In this document: piece after piece, positions 1-8,224 of the stretch | How the letters are laid out: every line of letters begins with the position of its first letter | Numbering within the stretch: position 1 is the stretch's first letter | From: Ardenticatenaceae bacterium | Lineage (GTDB): Bacteria > Chloroflexota > Anaerolineae > Promineifilales > Promineifilaceae | Length of the DNA: 64,000 nt | Direction of reading: 5' to 3' | Assembly: GCA_020634235.1 (NCBI GenBank) | Contig: JACKCB010000001.1 | Location: 806,001 to 870,000, forward strand | The notes under the pieces: generated by a model | Seen by the model: the letters and a program-made list of their open reading frames with translations, nothing else | What the model was told of the DNA's origin: nothing | Database searches by the model: none | Program-made: the position numbers and the translations under genes

Positions 1-8
1 GGCCAACG

Positions 9-992
9 ATGAGCAATTTCTACCGCACCACGATGAACCCGGCCGGGTACCACGGCCAGGGCAAAAAAGCACCCTACTTCGAGGGCTGGTACCTCAAACT
101 GGTCAATGCCGCCCAAACAGAAACCTGGGCGATCATCCCCGGCATCTTCATTGGCCGCAGGGCCACCGAAAGCCAGGCATTTATCCAGGTGCTGCGCGCC
201 GGTGAAAACGAGGTGCACTTCCACCCCTTCCCGGCCGGGGCGTTCCACGCCGCAGCCGCCCAATTCGACGTGCGCCTGGGCGGCAACCACTTCAGCCAGC
301 ACAGCCTGACCCTCGACCTGCCCCATTTGCAGGGGCGGCTGGCCTTCCACAACACCACCCCCTGGCCGGTCACACTGCGCTCACCGGGCATCATGGGCTG
401 GTACGCCTGGGTGCCGTTCATGGAATGCTACCACGGCGTCGTCAGCCTGGATCACACCATCGAAGGCACACTGCGCTATCGCGGCGAAACGCTCGATTTC
501 AGCGGCGGGCGCGGCTACATTGAGAAGGATTGGGGACGCAACTTCCCCGCCACCTGGATCTGGATGCAGAGCAATCACTTCAGCCACAATGGCCAGCCCA
601 GCCCCGGCACCAGCCTCACCGCCTCCATCGCCCGCATCCCCTGGATTGGCCGTGCCTTCCCCGGTTTCATCATCGGCCTGTGGCATGAGCGGGTGCTGCA
701 CCGCTTCACCACCTACGTTGGCGCGACTATGGAAACGGTCACCGTGACCGGGGAAACGGTTCACTGCGTGGTGCGCAACCGCACCCACCGCCTGGAGCTG
801 TTGACCGAGCGCGCGCCGGGTGGATTGCTGTATGCCCCCACCCCGGCCGGGATGGCCCCCCAAGTCCGCGAAAGCGTCAGCGCCGCCATCACCGCCCGGC
901 TCACCACCCTCGATGGCCGGCTCCTCTTTGAAGGGCGCGGCAGCAGCGCCGGCCTGGAAGTACAAGGCGACACCAGCATTCTCGCCCCCTAA
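9..992 (+). CDS. Tocopherol cyclase-like protein
   Basis: This 327-residue protein has the opening typical of the tocopherol cyclase family: a PxxYHG segment followed by the hallmark FEGWYLKL at about residues 25-32, then beta-strand-rich sequence including GYIEKDWG at about 169-176 and WIWMQSNHF. Plant and cyanobacterial members close the chromanol ring of vitamin E. Bacterial relatives are mostly uncharacterised and may act on other lipids, so the substrate is inferred only at family level. The ATG at position 9 gives a family-like start, but only 8 bases precede it, so a start upstream of the window cannot be excluded. No other tocopherol-pathway gene is visible nearby. It is convergent with the next gene, 19 bp away. 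Confidence 0.75.
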   Translation: MSNFYRTTMNPAGYHGQGKKAPYFEGWYLKLVNAAQTETWAIIPGIFIGRRATESQAFIQVLRAGENEVHFHPFPAGAFHAAAAQFDVRLGGNHFSQHSLTLDLPHLQGRLAFHNTTPWPVTLRSPGIMGWYAWVPFMECYHGVVSLDHTIEGTLRYRGETLDFSGGRGYIEKDWGRNFPATWIWMQSNHFSHNGQPSPGTSLTASIARIPWIGRAFPGFIIGLWHERVLHRFTTYVGATMETVTVTGETVHCVVRNRTHRLELLTERAPGGLLYAPTPAGMAPQVRESVSAAITARLTTLDGRLLFEGRGSSAGLEVQGDTSILAP

Positions 993-1011
993 CCCGCAGT
1001 CGCACAGTCCC

Positions 1012-1794
1012 TCAGCCTTCGCCCCCTTGCCAGCGCCGCGGCCTGTGCACCAGCGATACCAGCACAAAGCTCACCAGCATCAACAAAAACCAGGCCAGAA
1101 TCTTGGCCGGGGCAACCGGGTGCCAACCCGCTCGCTGCGACGGATAAAGCCAGATATTGGCAAAAGTGGCGATGTTCTCGGCCAACCAGATAAACAGCGC
1201 CACCAACCCCAACCCCAAAACCAGCGGCATTCGCCGGTACACCCGGTCAATGCGGTAATAAACCCACACCCGCCCATACAACACCAGCACCCCCAGCAGC
1301 AGCAGCCAGCGAATGTCCCACACGTAGTGATGGCTGAAAAAGTTAACATAAATCAACACGGCCAGCAACAGCGTGCCCCACAGCGGAGGATAACGGGAGA
1401 AGCGAAAGTCAAAGATGCGCCAGATGCGAGCAATGTAGCTGCCCACGGCGCTGTACATGAAGCCCGCCAGCAGCGGCACATGACCAATCTTAAAGAAACC
1501 ATCCCCCGGATACTGCCAGGCCTGAATCGCATTGGAGGTCTTGAACAGCTCCAGGCCGGTAGCCACCAGGTGAAACAACAGGATAACAGCCACTTCCCGC
1601 GGCGTCTCCAGCCGCAGCAAGATCAACGCCAGTTGAATGGCCACCGCCGTAAGAAAAAGGAAGTCGTAGCGGCTGAGATTGGGGAAAGGATACCAGAACT
1701 GGGTCAGCAAAATGGCCCCCAGCAGCAGACCGCCAAAAAGGCAGGCCCACGCCTGCTTTAGACCAAAGAGGAAGAATTCGCGCAGATAGAGCAT
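1012..1794 (-). CDS. DUF817 family integral membrane protein (YoaT-like)
   Basis: This 260-residue protein has about eight hydrophobic segments. Its conserved motifs resemble the DUF817 family (Bacillus YoaT): ATGLELFKTS at about 98-107, QYPGDGFFKIGHVPLLAGFMYS at about 113-134, and a late WLAENIATFANIWLYP. The family's function is unknown. No signal peptide is separable from the first membrane segment. The gene runs toward the tocopherol-cyclase-like gene and is preceded on its strand by the tRNA cluster, so it may be read from the tRNA side. Family assignment is by motif memory. Confidence 0.75.
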   Translation of the reverse strand: MLYLREFFLFGLKQAWACLFGGLLLGAILLTQFWYPFPNLSRYDFLFLTAVAIQLALILLRLETPREVAVILLFHLVATGLELFKTSNAIQAWQYPGDGFFKIGHVPLLAGFMYSAVGSYIARIWRIFDFRFSRYPPLWGTLLLAVLIYVNFFSHHYVWDIRWLLLLGVLVLYGRVWVYYRIDRVYRRMPLVLGLGLVALFIWLAENIATFANIWLYPSQRAGWHPVAPAKILAWFLLMLVSFVLVSLVHRPRRWQGGEG

Positions 1795-1868
1795 ACACAG
1801 GGCAGATGGGGGTAACCCGGCCGGGCAACAAAAAAAAGATGACCATCAAGGCCATCTTCTTAACGCTG

Positions 1869-1940
1869 TGGGCCTGCCAGGATTCGAACCTGGAACCGAT
1901 CGGTTATGAGCCGACTGCTCTGCCGTTGAGCTACAGGCCC
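1869..1940 (-). tRNA. tRNA-Met (CAT)
   Basis: Minus-strand cloverleaf. The acceptor GGGCCTG pairs with CAGGCCC and the discriminator is A. The anticodon loop CTCATAA sits in a five-pair stem, and the T arm is standard. The CTCATAA loop with a GTCGG stem resembles elongator tRNA-Met, although a CAT anticodon could also belong to tRNA-Ile2, which only the modifying enzyme tells apart. CCA is not encoded. It is last of three tRNAs in transcription order Pro-Gly-Met. Confidence 0.93.
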
Positions 1941-1957
1941 TCACCGGCCCCCCTGAG

Positions 1958-2028
1958 AGCGGCAGACGGGATTCGAACCCGTGACAAGAGCTTGGAAGGC
2001 TATTGTGTTACCCCTACACCACTGCCGC
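1958..2028 (-). tRNA. tRNA-Gly (TCC)
   Basis: Minus-strand cloverleaf with acceptor GCGGCAG/CTGCCGC, anticodon loop CTTCCAA (TCC, reading GGA) and a standard T arm. The anticodon stem ATAGC/GCTCT contains one non-pairing position (U28 opposite C42), which is unusual in a functional tRNA. It is 17 bp from tRNA-Met and 7 bp from tRNA-Pro, so co-transcription is likely. Confidence 0.92.
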
Positions 2029-2035
2029 AAACCAG

Positions 2036-2109
2036 TCGGGGCGGCCGGATTCGAACCGACGACCTCTCGGACCCAAACCGAGCGCTCTACCAAGCTGAGC
2101 CACGCCCCG
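2036..2109 (-). tRNA. tRNA-Pro (TGG)
   Basis: Minus-strand cloverleaf with acceptor CGGGGCG/CGCCCCG, starting with C as bacterial tRNA-Pro does. The anticodon loop TTTGGGT (TGG) lies in stem CTCGG/CCGAG, and the T arm GTCGG/CCGGC has one wobble pair. It is first of the three tRNAs in transcription order. Confidence 0.94.
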
Positions 2110-2146
2110 TGACTAATGGCAAGTATAGCCGCCCACCAGGGGCAAG

Positions 2147-2935
2147 TCAACTGTCCCCGGCCGGGCGCGGGTGAGCCGGATGCGGCGGTGAAGACGGGGT
2201 CGCCGGGTTAACCAGTGGCCGTTCCACCGCCACTGGCGGGCCGGCCGGCTCATAACAGAAAGGCCAGGGATCCTCACCGCGCAGCAGCGCCGCCAGGGCC
2301 GGGCTATCCTTGTAGTAGCCGTGGTAGCGCGCCGGCAGCAGTATCGCGATGCGGGCCATGATCAGGTGCGTATAGGCCGCCAGGTCCTCCCCCTTGGCCC
2401 GGTGACCCAGGTCCGGCAGCATAAACGGCTCGCCAAAGTGGCATTCAAAGGCGGTCCGGCGCAGCCGCTTCACGTTGGCGGCCCACAGGTCTGTGTTCAC
2501 CACCGCCACCGGCAAAATGGGCACGCCGGCCCGGCTGGCCAGATACGCCGCCCCCTCCTTGGCCGGGATCATCTGCCGGGTGCGGCTGCGCGTGCCCTCC
2601 GGCGCCAGGCCAAAAACAGAGCCATCCGCCAGCGCATCTAGCGCCTCGCGCAGTGCCTTGCGGTCCACGTTATAGCGGTCAATGTAAACCGCGCCCACCA
2701 GCCGCAGCAGCGGGCCAAAGAAGAAATGTTTCTCCCACTTCTCGCCGGCGAAAAAGCGCAGCCTCACCCGCGGCAAACAGAGATACAGCAGCGGCGCGTC
2801 GGTTGCGCTCATGTGATTGACAACAACGATGTAGGGACCTTGGGCCGGCACATTCTCCCGGCCGGTGACCTTGTGGCTCCCCATCACTGCCAGGAACAAC
2901 CGCAGCACAAAGCGAATCACGCTGACTACAAACAT
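2147..2935 (-). CDS. plsC: 1-acyl-sn-glycerol-3-phosphate acyltransferase (PlsC family)
   Basis: This protein of about 262 residues is expected to transfer an acyl chain to lysophosphatidic acid in membrane lipid synthesis. The N-terminal hydrophobic segment VVSVIRFVLRLFLAV is followed by the acyltransferase block I NHMSATD (the H-x4-D catalytic pair) and block III APEGTRSR. It ends in a Pro/His-rich tail of low complexity. I chose the ATG at 2935 because GGGAGAGG lies just upstream and the hydrophobic start then begins the protein; the frame stays open another 48 codons without protein-like sequence. Its promoter probably lies between it and the divergent kinase gene. Confidence 0.85.
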   Translation of the reverse strand: MFVVSVIRFVLRLFLAVMGSHKVTGRENVPAQGPYIVVVNHMSATDAPLLYLCLPRVRLRFFAGEKWEKHFFFGPLLRLVGAVYIDRYNVDRKALREALDALADGSVFGLAPEGTRSRTRQMIPAKEGAAYLASRAGVPILPVAVVNTDLWAANVKRLRRTAFECHFGEPFMLPDLGHRAKGEDLAAYTHLIMARIAILLPARYHGYYKDSPALAALLRGEDPWPFCYEPAGPPVAVERPLVNPATPSSPPHPAHPRPAGDS

Positions 2936-3102
2936 ACCGTAACCTCTCCCTTGCAGGCGACCAGGTGCACAGGTCAATCTACCAAACCTGAGCGAAGTAT
3001 ATCCACCCGGCCGGGATGTTGCCAAACATGCGCCAATTCCCCCCACCGGCCGGGGCAAGCAGTCGGCATAACCCATCAAAACGTGCTAAACTCCACCCCT
3101 GT

Positions 3103-5541
3103 ATGGTCCCGAAACAAACCTTCACCGGCCGGTGGCAAGGCAACCGCCTCACCCAGGGCCAGCGCACCTGGCTGCGCCGCATATTGGAATGGCTGCTGCT
3201 CTTCCTGGGTTTGTTGGCCGCCATCTGGTTGGCCACCCGCAGCGACGAAGCCCCCCAGCTCATCCTCATCATCCTGGTCTCCGTCATCGGTCTGCAGCTC
3301 AGCCTGCCGCTGGGCAGAAGCCTCTACTCCCCCATCCTGCCCATCATCGCTCCCGCCTCACTGCTGGTGCTGGGGCTGCCGCTCACCCTGCTGGCCCTGG
3401 GTGGCAGCTTCCTCCTGGCCGAAATCAGCCGCCCGCTGTGGCAGCCCTTGTGGTCCAACACGTCGCTGGCCACCACCCCCGGCCGGGCACGCGCCGGCCG
3501 GGTCCTCTGCCACCTGCTGGCCGTCACCGCTGCCAGCTACGTTTACCGCTGGCGCGGCGGCAGCGCCCCGCTAACCACCGGCCCCGAGACCAACCTGCTG
3601 GCCGCCGGGCTGCTGCCCCTCCTGCTGCTGGTACTCACCTACGCCACCCTCTTCTTCCTGGCCAGCCTGGCCCTGGCCCGCCTGCGCCGGGAAAGCTTTC
3701 CCCAATTCTTTCAGGAAGGCGGCTTCTTTTTTCTGACCGCCGCCTACTTCACCCAACCCTTTGCCCTGCTGGGCGCGGCCGTCTTCGCCACCCTGGGGCT
3801 GCCGGGCTTCGTCGTTTTTTGCGTGGGCATCGGCGCGTTCGCCGTCCTCACCTGGATCTCCTGGCAGCGCAACTTTGCCCTGCACCAGCAGTTGGCCCAG
3901 TTCGCCCGGCTAAACGACATTGGCCTATCGCTGCGCGAAACCCTGGACCTCCCCACCGTCCTGGTCCGCACCTATGAACAGGTCAACGCGCTGCTCCCGG
4001 CCGGGTACTTCTACATCGCCCTGCAGCAAGAAGATGGCAGTTGGCAGCGCCCCCTGCTGGTGGAGAACGGGCAAATCATCCCCGGCCGGGCGACCAATGC
4101 CCCCTACCAGCTCGACGATTTCACCCACTGGGTAGCCAGCCGCCGGCGCGTTCTCAACATCGACAGCGAGAACATCCATTTTGCCACGCAGCACCAGCTA
4201 CAACCGCCGTCCCCCCGGCCAGCAGCCTGGCTCGGCGTGCCCATGACCAGTTCCCAGCAAGTGACCGGCGTCATTGTCTTGCAGCGCTTCGACAATGAGG
4301 AGCCATTCAGCCTCTGGAGCCGCGAAGTGCTGCTGGCCATTGCCGGCCAGGCCAGCGCCGCCGTGCAAAACGCCCGTCTGTACAACGAGGTGGTGCGCCT
4401 CTACAACCGCACCGACGAAGCGCTGGCCGAGCGGGTGCAGCAGTTGCAGGCGCTGCTAGACTCCACCCACGAAGGCGTGCTGATGCTGGACACCACCGGC
4501 CGGGTCGTGCTGGTCAACCCGGTGGCGGCACTGCTGCTGGGGCAGCCCCGCACCACCCTACAGCAGCAGAGACTGGACCCGGCCGGGTCCGCCAGCGCCC
4601 TGGGCTACCGGCCAGAGCAACTGCATCTGCTGCTGGAGCAGTTGGCCCAACCCACCCCCCTCCCGCCACAAAAGCACGTCTTCGAGACCAGGCTGCCCGC
4701 CGAACCAGGCAGCCCCGAACTGGTCCGCCGCTTCCTGGAACGCTCAGAAGCGCCGGTTCTGGCCGGCAGCCAGCAGGTCTTGGGCTGGCTGATGGTCTTC
4801 AACGACGTTACCGAGGTGCAAGAGCGGGCCGAGTGGCGCACCAACGCCACGCGCATGATCGTCCACGACCTGCGCAATCCCATCACCACCCTCATCAGCA
4901 CCATCGACCTGATGGCCGATGGCCTGGATACACAGACCGACCTGGATTTGCTGCGGCTGACCGAGCGCGCCCGGCGCGGCTGCGCCGACATGCTAGATAT
5001 GGTTGATTCGCTAATGGACATGACCCGCATGGAAGCCGGGCAGTTGGTGCTAGACGCCGAAGCGATGCGCCTACCCCGCCTGCTGGCGCGGGTGCTGGAA
5101 CATCTGGAACCGCTCAGCCTGCAAAAGCAGATTGCCGTCACGGTCAGCAGCCCGCCCGACCTGCCCGCCGTCTGGGCCGACGAGGAGATTTTGCGCCGGA
5201 TTCTGGTCAATCTGCTGGACAATGCGCTCAAATTCACCCCGGCCGGGGGCGCGATCACCATTGAGCTGGCCCAGGAACCACCCGCCCCGGCCGAGAGCGA
5301 ACCAGGCATCCGCTGCATCATCAGCGACACCGGCCCCGGCATCCCGGCCATCCACAAAGAGCAGATTTTTGACCGCTTCGTGCGCGTCAACGTGGGTGGG
5401 GCACAGGTACGCGGCACAGGGCTGGGGCTTACCTTCTGCAAACTGGCCATCGAAGCCCACAACGGCCAGATTTGGGTCGAGGATACACCCGGCCGGGGCA
5501 GTCGTTTCGTCTTCACCTTACCCGGCATTCCCATCTTCTAG
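3103..5541 (+). CDS. Membrane sensor histidine kinase with GAF and PAS domains
   Basis: Of about 812 residues, the first 260 are strongly hydrophobic (around eight to ten membrane segments, an uncharacterised integral sensor). They are followed by a GAF domain (about 270-430), a short coiled segment, a PAS-like domain (about 445-570), a HisKA dimerisation helix with phospho-acceptor H588 in VHDLRNPI, and an ATPase domain with NLLDNALKF, DTGPGIP and GTGLGL boxes. All kinase motifs are intact. No response regulator lies nearby, so the partner is probably encoded elsewhere. ATG 3103 begins MVPKQT; an in-frame ATG at 3016 would add 29 unlikely residues. CCGGCCGG motifs interrupt the gene many times. 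Confidence 0.88.
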   Translation: MVPKQTFTGRWQGNRLTQGQRTWLRRILEWLLLFLGLLAAIWLATRSDEAPQLILIILVSVIGLQLSLPLGRSLYSPILPIIAPASLLVLGLPLTLLALGGSFLLAEISRPLWQPLWSNTSLATTPGRARAGRVLCHLLAVTAASYVYRWRGGSAPLTTGPETNLLAAGLLPLLLLVLTYATLFFLASLALARLRRESFPQFFQEGGFFFLTAAYFTQPFALLGAAVFATLGLPGFVVFCVGIGAFAVLTWISWQRNFALHQQLAQFARLNDIGLSLRETLDLPTVLVRTYEQVNALLPAGYFYIALQQEDGSWQRPLLVENGQIIPGRATNAPYQLDDFTHWVASRRRVLNIDSENIHFATQHQLQPPSPRPAAWLGVPMTSSQQVTGVIVLQRFDNEEPFSLWSREVLLAIAGQASAAVQNARLYNEVVRLYNRTDEALAERVQQLQALLDSTHEGVLMLDTTGRVVLVNPVAALLLGQPRTTLQQQRLDPAGSASALGYRPEQLHLLLEQLAQPTPLPPQKHVFETRLPAEPGSPELVRRFLERSEAPVLAGSQQVLGWLMVFNDVTEVQERAEWRTNATRMIVHDLRNPITTLISTIDLMADGLDTQTDLDLLRLTERARRGCADMLDMVDSLMDMTRMEAGQLVLDAEAMRLPRLLARVLEHLEPLSLQKQIAVTVSSPPDLPAVWADEEILRRILVNLLDNALKFTPAGGAITIELAQEPPAPAESEPGIRCIISDTGPGIPAIHKEQIFDRFVRVNVGGAQVRGTGLGLTFCKLAIEAHNGQIWVEDTPGRGSRFVFTLPGIPIF

Positions 5542-5581
5542 CCCTGGCTGGCTCCAGGGCTCCTGGCAAAGTAAAACAACC

Positions 5582-6193
5582 GTGACCCTTCCCAATCCCG
5601 ATTTTCTACAAACCTTACTCGACGAGAGCGCCCGCCGCCACCAGCATCTTTGCCCGCGCCAGGTGCTGGGCATTCGCCTGGGGCTGGCCGGCCTGCGGGC
5701 GCTGGCCCTGCTGCCTGACTGCGGCACCCCTTTCCAAAACGCCGACAAACGGCTGCTCACCATTGTGGAAACAGATGGCTGTGGGGCCGATGGCCTGGCC
5801 GTGGCCACGGCCTGTTCGGTGGGCCGGCGCACGCTGCGGGTGCTGGATTTTGGCAAAGTGGCCGCCACACTGGTCGATACGCACACCGGCCGGGCCGTGC
5901 GTGTTCACCCCAGCCCCGCCTCGCGGCAGTTAGCCGCCAGCTATGCGCCCGATGCGCCCAGCCAGTGGCACGCCTATCTGTTCGCCTACCAGCTCATACC
6001 CGACGAAGCATTGGTCACAACCCGGCCGGTGCGCCTGACCCAATCGCTGGCCCAACTGCTGAGCCGCCCCGATGCCCGCGCCCAATGCGCAGCCTGCGGC
6101 GAGGAGATCATTAACGAGCGCGAGGTGGTCGTTGGTGGGCAAACGCTCTGCCGCCACTGCGCCGGTGAAGTCTACTACGAGCCGCTGCCGTAA
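5582..6193 (+). CDS. FmdE/FwdE-like protein with C-terminal zinc ribbon
   Basis: Near the N terminus, the HQHLCPRQVLGIRLG segment matches the FmdE (formylmethanofuran dehydrogenase subunit E-like) signature H-x-H-x-C-P. Then come a GADGLAVATAC segment and a C-terminal CAACGEEI...LCRHCAGE zinc-ribbon pair. In methanogens FmdE accompanies formylmethanofuran dehydrogenase. Stand-alone bacterial copies are common and poorly understood, and no molybdenum or C1 gene is nearby, so no function is assigned. The start is taken as GTG 5582, 40 bp after the kinase stop, because the frame upstream is the kinase's shadow. The Shine-Dalgarno is weak, so the start is uncertain. Confidence 0.7.
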   Translation: MTLPNPDFLQTLLDESARRHQHLCPRQVLGIRLGLAGLRALALLPDCGTPFQNADKRLLTIVETDGCGADGLAVATACSVGRRTLRVLDFGKVAATLVDTHTGRAVRVHPSPASRQLAASYAPDAPSQWHAYLFAYQLIPDEALVTTRPVRLTQSLAQLLSRPDARAQCAACGEEIINEREVVVGGQTLCRHCAGEVYYEPLP

Positions 6194-6280
6194 CACCCCC
6201 TTGCCTCCCCCTAAACATCGCCAACATTAGAAACAACGAAATAAGCGGGGCCAGCGTACCCCGTCTGCCCCGCCTGTGCA

Positions 6281-6286
6281 TATAAT
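6281..6286 (+). promoter_or_regulatory. Candidate -10 element upstream of signal peptidase gene
   Basis: A perfect TATAAT stands 83 bp before the lepB start in a short GC-rich spacer. No good -35 is seen 16-18 bp upstream, so it would need an activator or be fortuitous. Confidence 0.35.
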
Positions 6287-6368
6287 CCCGCGAGGTTTGG
6301 TACAGTTTTGAATTGCACCGGCCGCGCAAGCAACCCAACCGGAAATTCGAATTTTGAAGGTACAGCGC

Positions 6369-6971
6369 ATGCAACCAGCCGATCCACATCACGACGACAC
6401 CCCCCCAGCCAGCAGCGGCAGCGAACTCCAGCCTGTTTCCCCGGCCCCGGCCGGGGTCGGGCGGCGCCTCCTGCGCTTCCTGCGCGACCTGTTCGAGATC
6501 GGCGTCCAGACCGCCATCCTCACCTTCCTCATGATCTATTTCGTGGCCCAGGCCACCGTTGTCCACGGCCAGAGCATGGAACCCAACCTGCACACCGACC
6601 AGCGCCTGATCGTAGAAAAAATCAGCTACCGGATCGAAGCTCCCCAACGGGGCGATATTGTCGTAGTTCGCGTCGACGAGTTCGACCAGCCCCTCATCAA
6701 GCGCATCATCGGCTTGCCCGGCGAAACCGTAGAGATTCGCGACAACCACGTGTTCATCAACGGGCTGCTGCTGCTGGAGGATTACCTGCCCATCATGCGC
6801 CAGCAGCAATACGGCCCCGTCGTGGTGCCGCAAGGCCACGTCCTGGTCATGGGCGACAACCGTAACGTCTCCAACGACAGCCGTTACTTCGGCCCCGTAC
6901 CCATAGACAACATCATGGGCAAAGCCTGGGCCTCATACTGGCCCCTGCAAGACTTCGGCCTGGTCAAATAG
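6369..6971 (+). CDS. lepB: Signal peptidase I
   Basis: This 200-residue leader peptidase removes signal peptides from exported proteins at the outer face of the cytoplasmic membrane. It has a Pro-rich cytoplasmic N terminus, one membrane helix (about 43-62), the catalytic Ser69 in HGQSMEP, the general-base Lys111 in IKRIIGLPGE, and the GDNR box at 162-165 followed by SNDSRYFGPV. All S26 family motifs are intact. The ATG at 6369 is preferred because GAAGG precedes it by 8 bp; a TTG five codons upstream is the alternative. It stands alone on its strand; the many secreted proteins in this window are plausible substrates. Confidence 0.95.
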   Translation: MQPADPHHDDTPPASSGSELQPVSPAPAGVGRRLLRFLRDLFEIGVQTAILTFLMIYFVAQATVVHGQSMEPNLHTDQRLIVEKISYRIEAPQRGDIVVVRVDEFDQPLIKRIIGLPGETVEIRDNHVFINGLLLLEDYLPIMRQQQYGPVVVPQGHVLVMGDNRNVSNDSRYFGPVPIDNIMGKAWASYWPLQDFGLVK

Positions 6972-7041
6972 GCGCCAGCGCACCCGTCACTGCCAGGCAT
7001 GGTCAGTGAAAGAAAAAGGCGCGCGGATTAGACAGAGGGTG

Positions 7042-8142
7042 CTAAACCAGATAGATTGGATTGCTGTAAATCCAACCGCGCTCCATCCCCTCGTACATAA
7101 TCAGACACTCCACCCGATAAGCCCCAGGTTCAATCGGGATGTGTGTCAGGTTCAGTTCCCCTTTCGCTTCGGCCACCACCTCACCATAACGAATCATCCG
7201 GATGTTGGCTTTGGCAGGTGCCAGCACTTGCAGCGTCGCCCCGGCATCCAGCTTGATTTCGTCCCCCATGATGCCCTTGCCCTGACTCTGGCCGCTAAAA
7301 CGGAAGCCCCTGGTTGGGTAAGCCATATCATAGCCCACAAAAGCATTCCCCTGGCCAATGGCCGCCAGGATCAACGCCTTGTCGTGGGCCACATCCCCAT
7401 TCAGCGCATCCCTCAGTATGAGGTGGGTGTTCACTGCTCTAAACAAGAACTCGTAAGGGTAGATCTCCCGCCGGATAGGGCCAAAACCAAACGGCGTGCC
7501 ATGGGCATCGCTGTTGCCGATAGCCGCAATTCGTTTGCCCTGGCTGAGCAGTTCATCCCACAGCGCCAGCGTCTCCGGCTCCGGCCCAATGATCAGCCGC
7601 TCCGGATGCAGAACCCGGCGCAGGAGTCGCAGCTTGCGGTAGGTCATCTGCCGAATGCGCATCTTGCTCAGCACCCGGGCGACCTCCGACTTGAAGCTGG
7701 ACATATAGTTCCATATCTCCAGCCCAGTGAAGCCGTCAATATCCCAATCATGCCAGCCCAGGTCACTCCCCTCCGGGATCAGCGGCAGCGCCAGCTCAAA
7801 AGGATGGGCCAAAAAGCCATACCCCCCGGCCGCGCGCGTGGCATCAATGAGTCCCTGGGGATTAGGGGCGTAACAGGCCAGCTCCTTCTCCGCGCCATAG
7901 GCCAGGAAATGGCTGGCCTGCGGGTTGCGACGGGTATGGTGCACCTCCTCCCCGGTTAGCAGCAGCACGCGTCCTTCGTCCGTCTCGTAGTAGCCCTCCA
8001 CGCCATGCACCCACACGTTGTGGTCAGTGACGATGATGAAATCCAGGCCCGCGCGGATGGCGTCGGTGGCGATCTCCTTATGATACTTCTCGCCGTCGGA
8101 GTAGGGTGTGTGCATGTGCATGTTGCCAACAACTTCAAACAT
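7042..8142 (-). CDS. PHP-domain metal-dependent phosphoesterase (CehA/McbA-like)
   Basis: This 366-residue protein carries the PHP signature: MHMHTPYSDG at residues 8-17 (two metal-binding His plus Asp), VTDHN at about 39-43, a GEEVHH segment, FLAHPFE and GNSDAHG. These ligands bind a two- or three-metal centre that hydrolyses phosphate esters. The last 70 residues look like a beta-sandwich. It lacks polymerase or histidinol-phosphatase features, so the substrate is unknown. It follows the gamma-glutamyltransferase gene by 82 bp on the same strand and may be co-transcribed. The N terminus matches the family start, supporting ATG 8142. Confidence 0.85.
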   Translation of the reverse strand: MFEVVGNMHMHTPYSDGEKYHKEIATDAIRAGLDFIIVTDHNVWVHGVEGYYETDEGRVLLLTGEEVHHTRRNPQASHFLAYGAEKELACYAPNPQGLIDATRAAGGYGFLAHPFELALPLIPEGSDLGWHDWDIDGFTGLEIWNYMSSFKSEVARVLSKMRIRQMTYRKLRLLRRVLHPERLIIGPEPETLALWDELLSQGKRIAAIGNSDAHGTPFGFGPIRREIYPYEFLFRAVNTHLILRDALNGDVAHDKALILAAIGQGNAFVGYDMAYPTRGFRFSGQSQGKGIMGDEIKLDAGATLQVLAPAKANIRMIRYGEVVAEAKGELNLTHIPIEPGAYRVECLIMYEGMERGWIYSNPIYLV

Positions 8143-8224
8143 CAGCGATAACCTCAGTGAACGGGAATGCCTGGGTCATGATGCTATCATCTTCAACTGG
8201 CCGTGCAAGCCCCCGGCCGGGACC

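Noticed and set aside
9..992. Carotenoid or plastoquinone pathway cluster around the tocopherol-cyclase-like gene
   Set aside because: No prenyltransferase, methyltransferase or HPPD gene is near it, so a pathway cannot be claimed.
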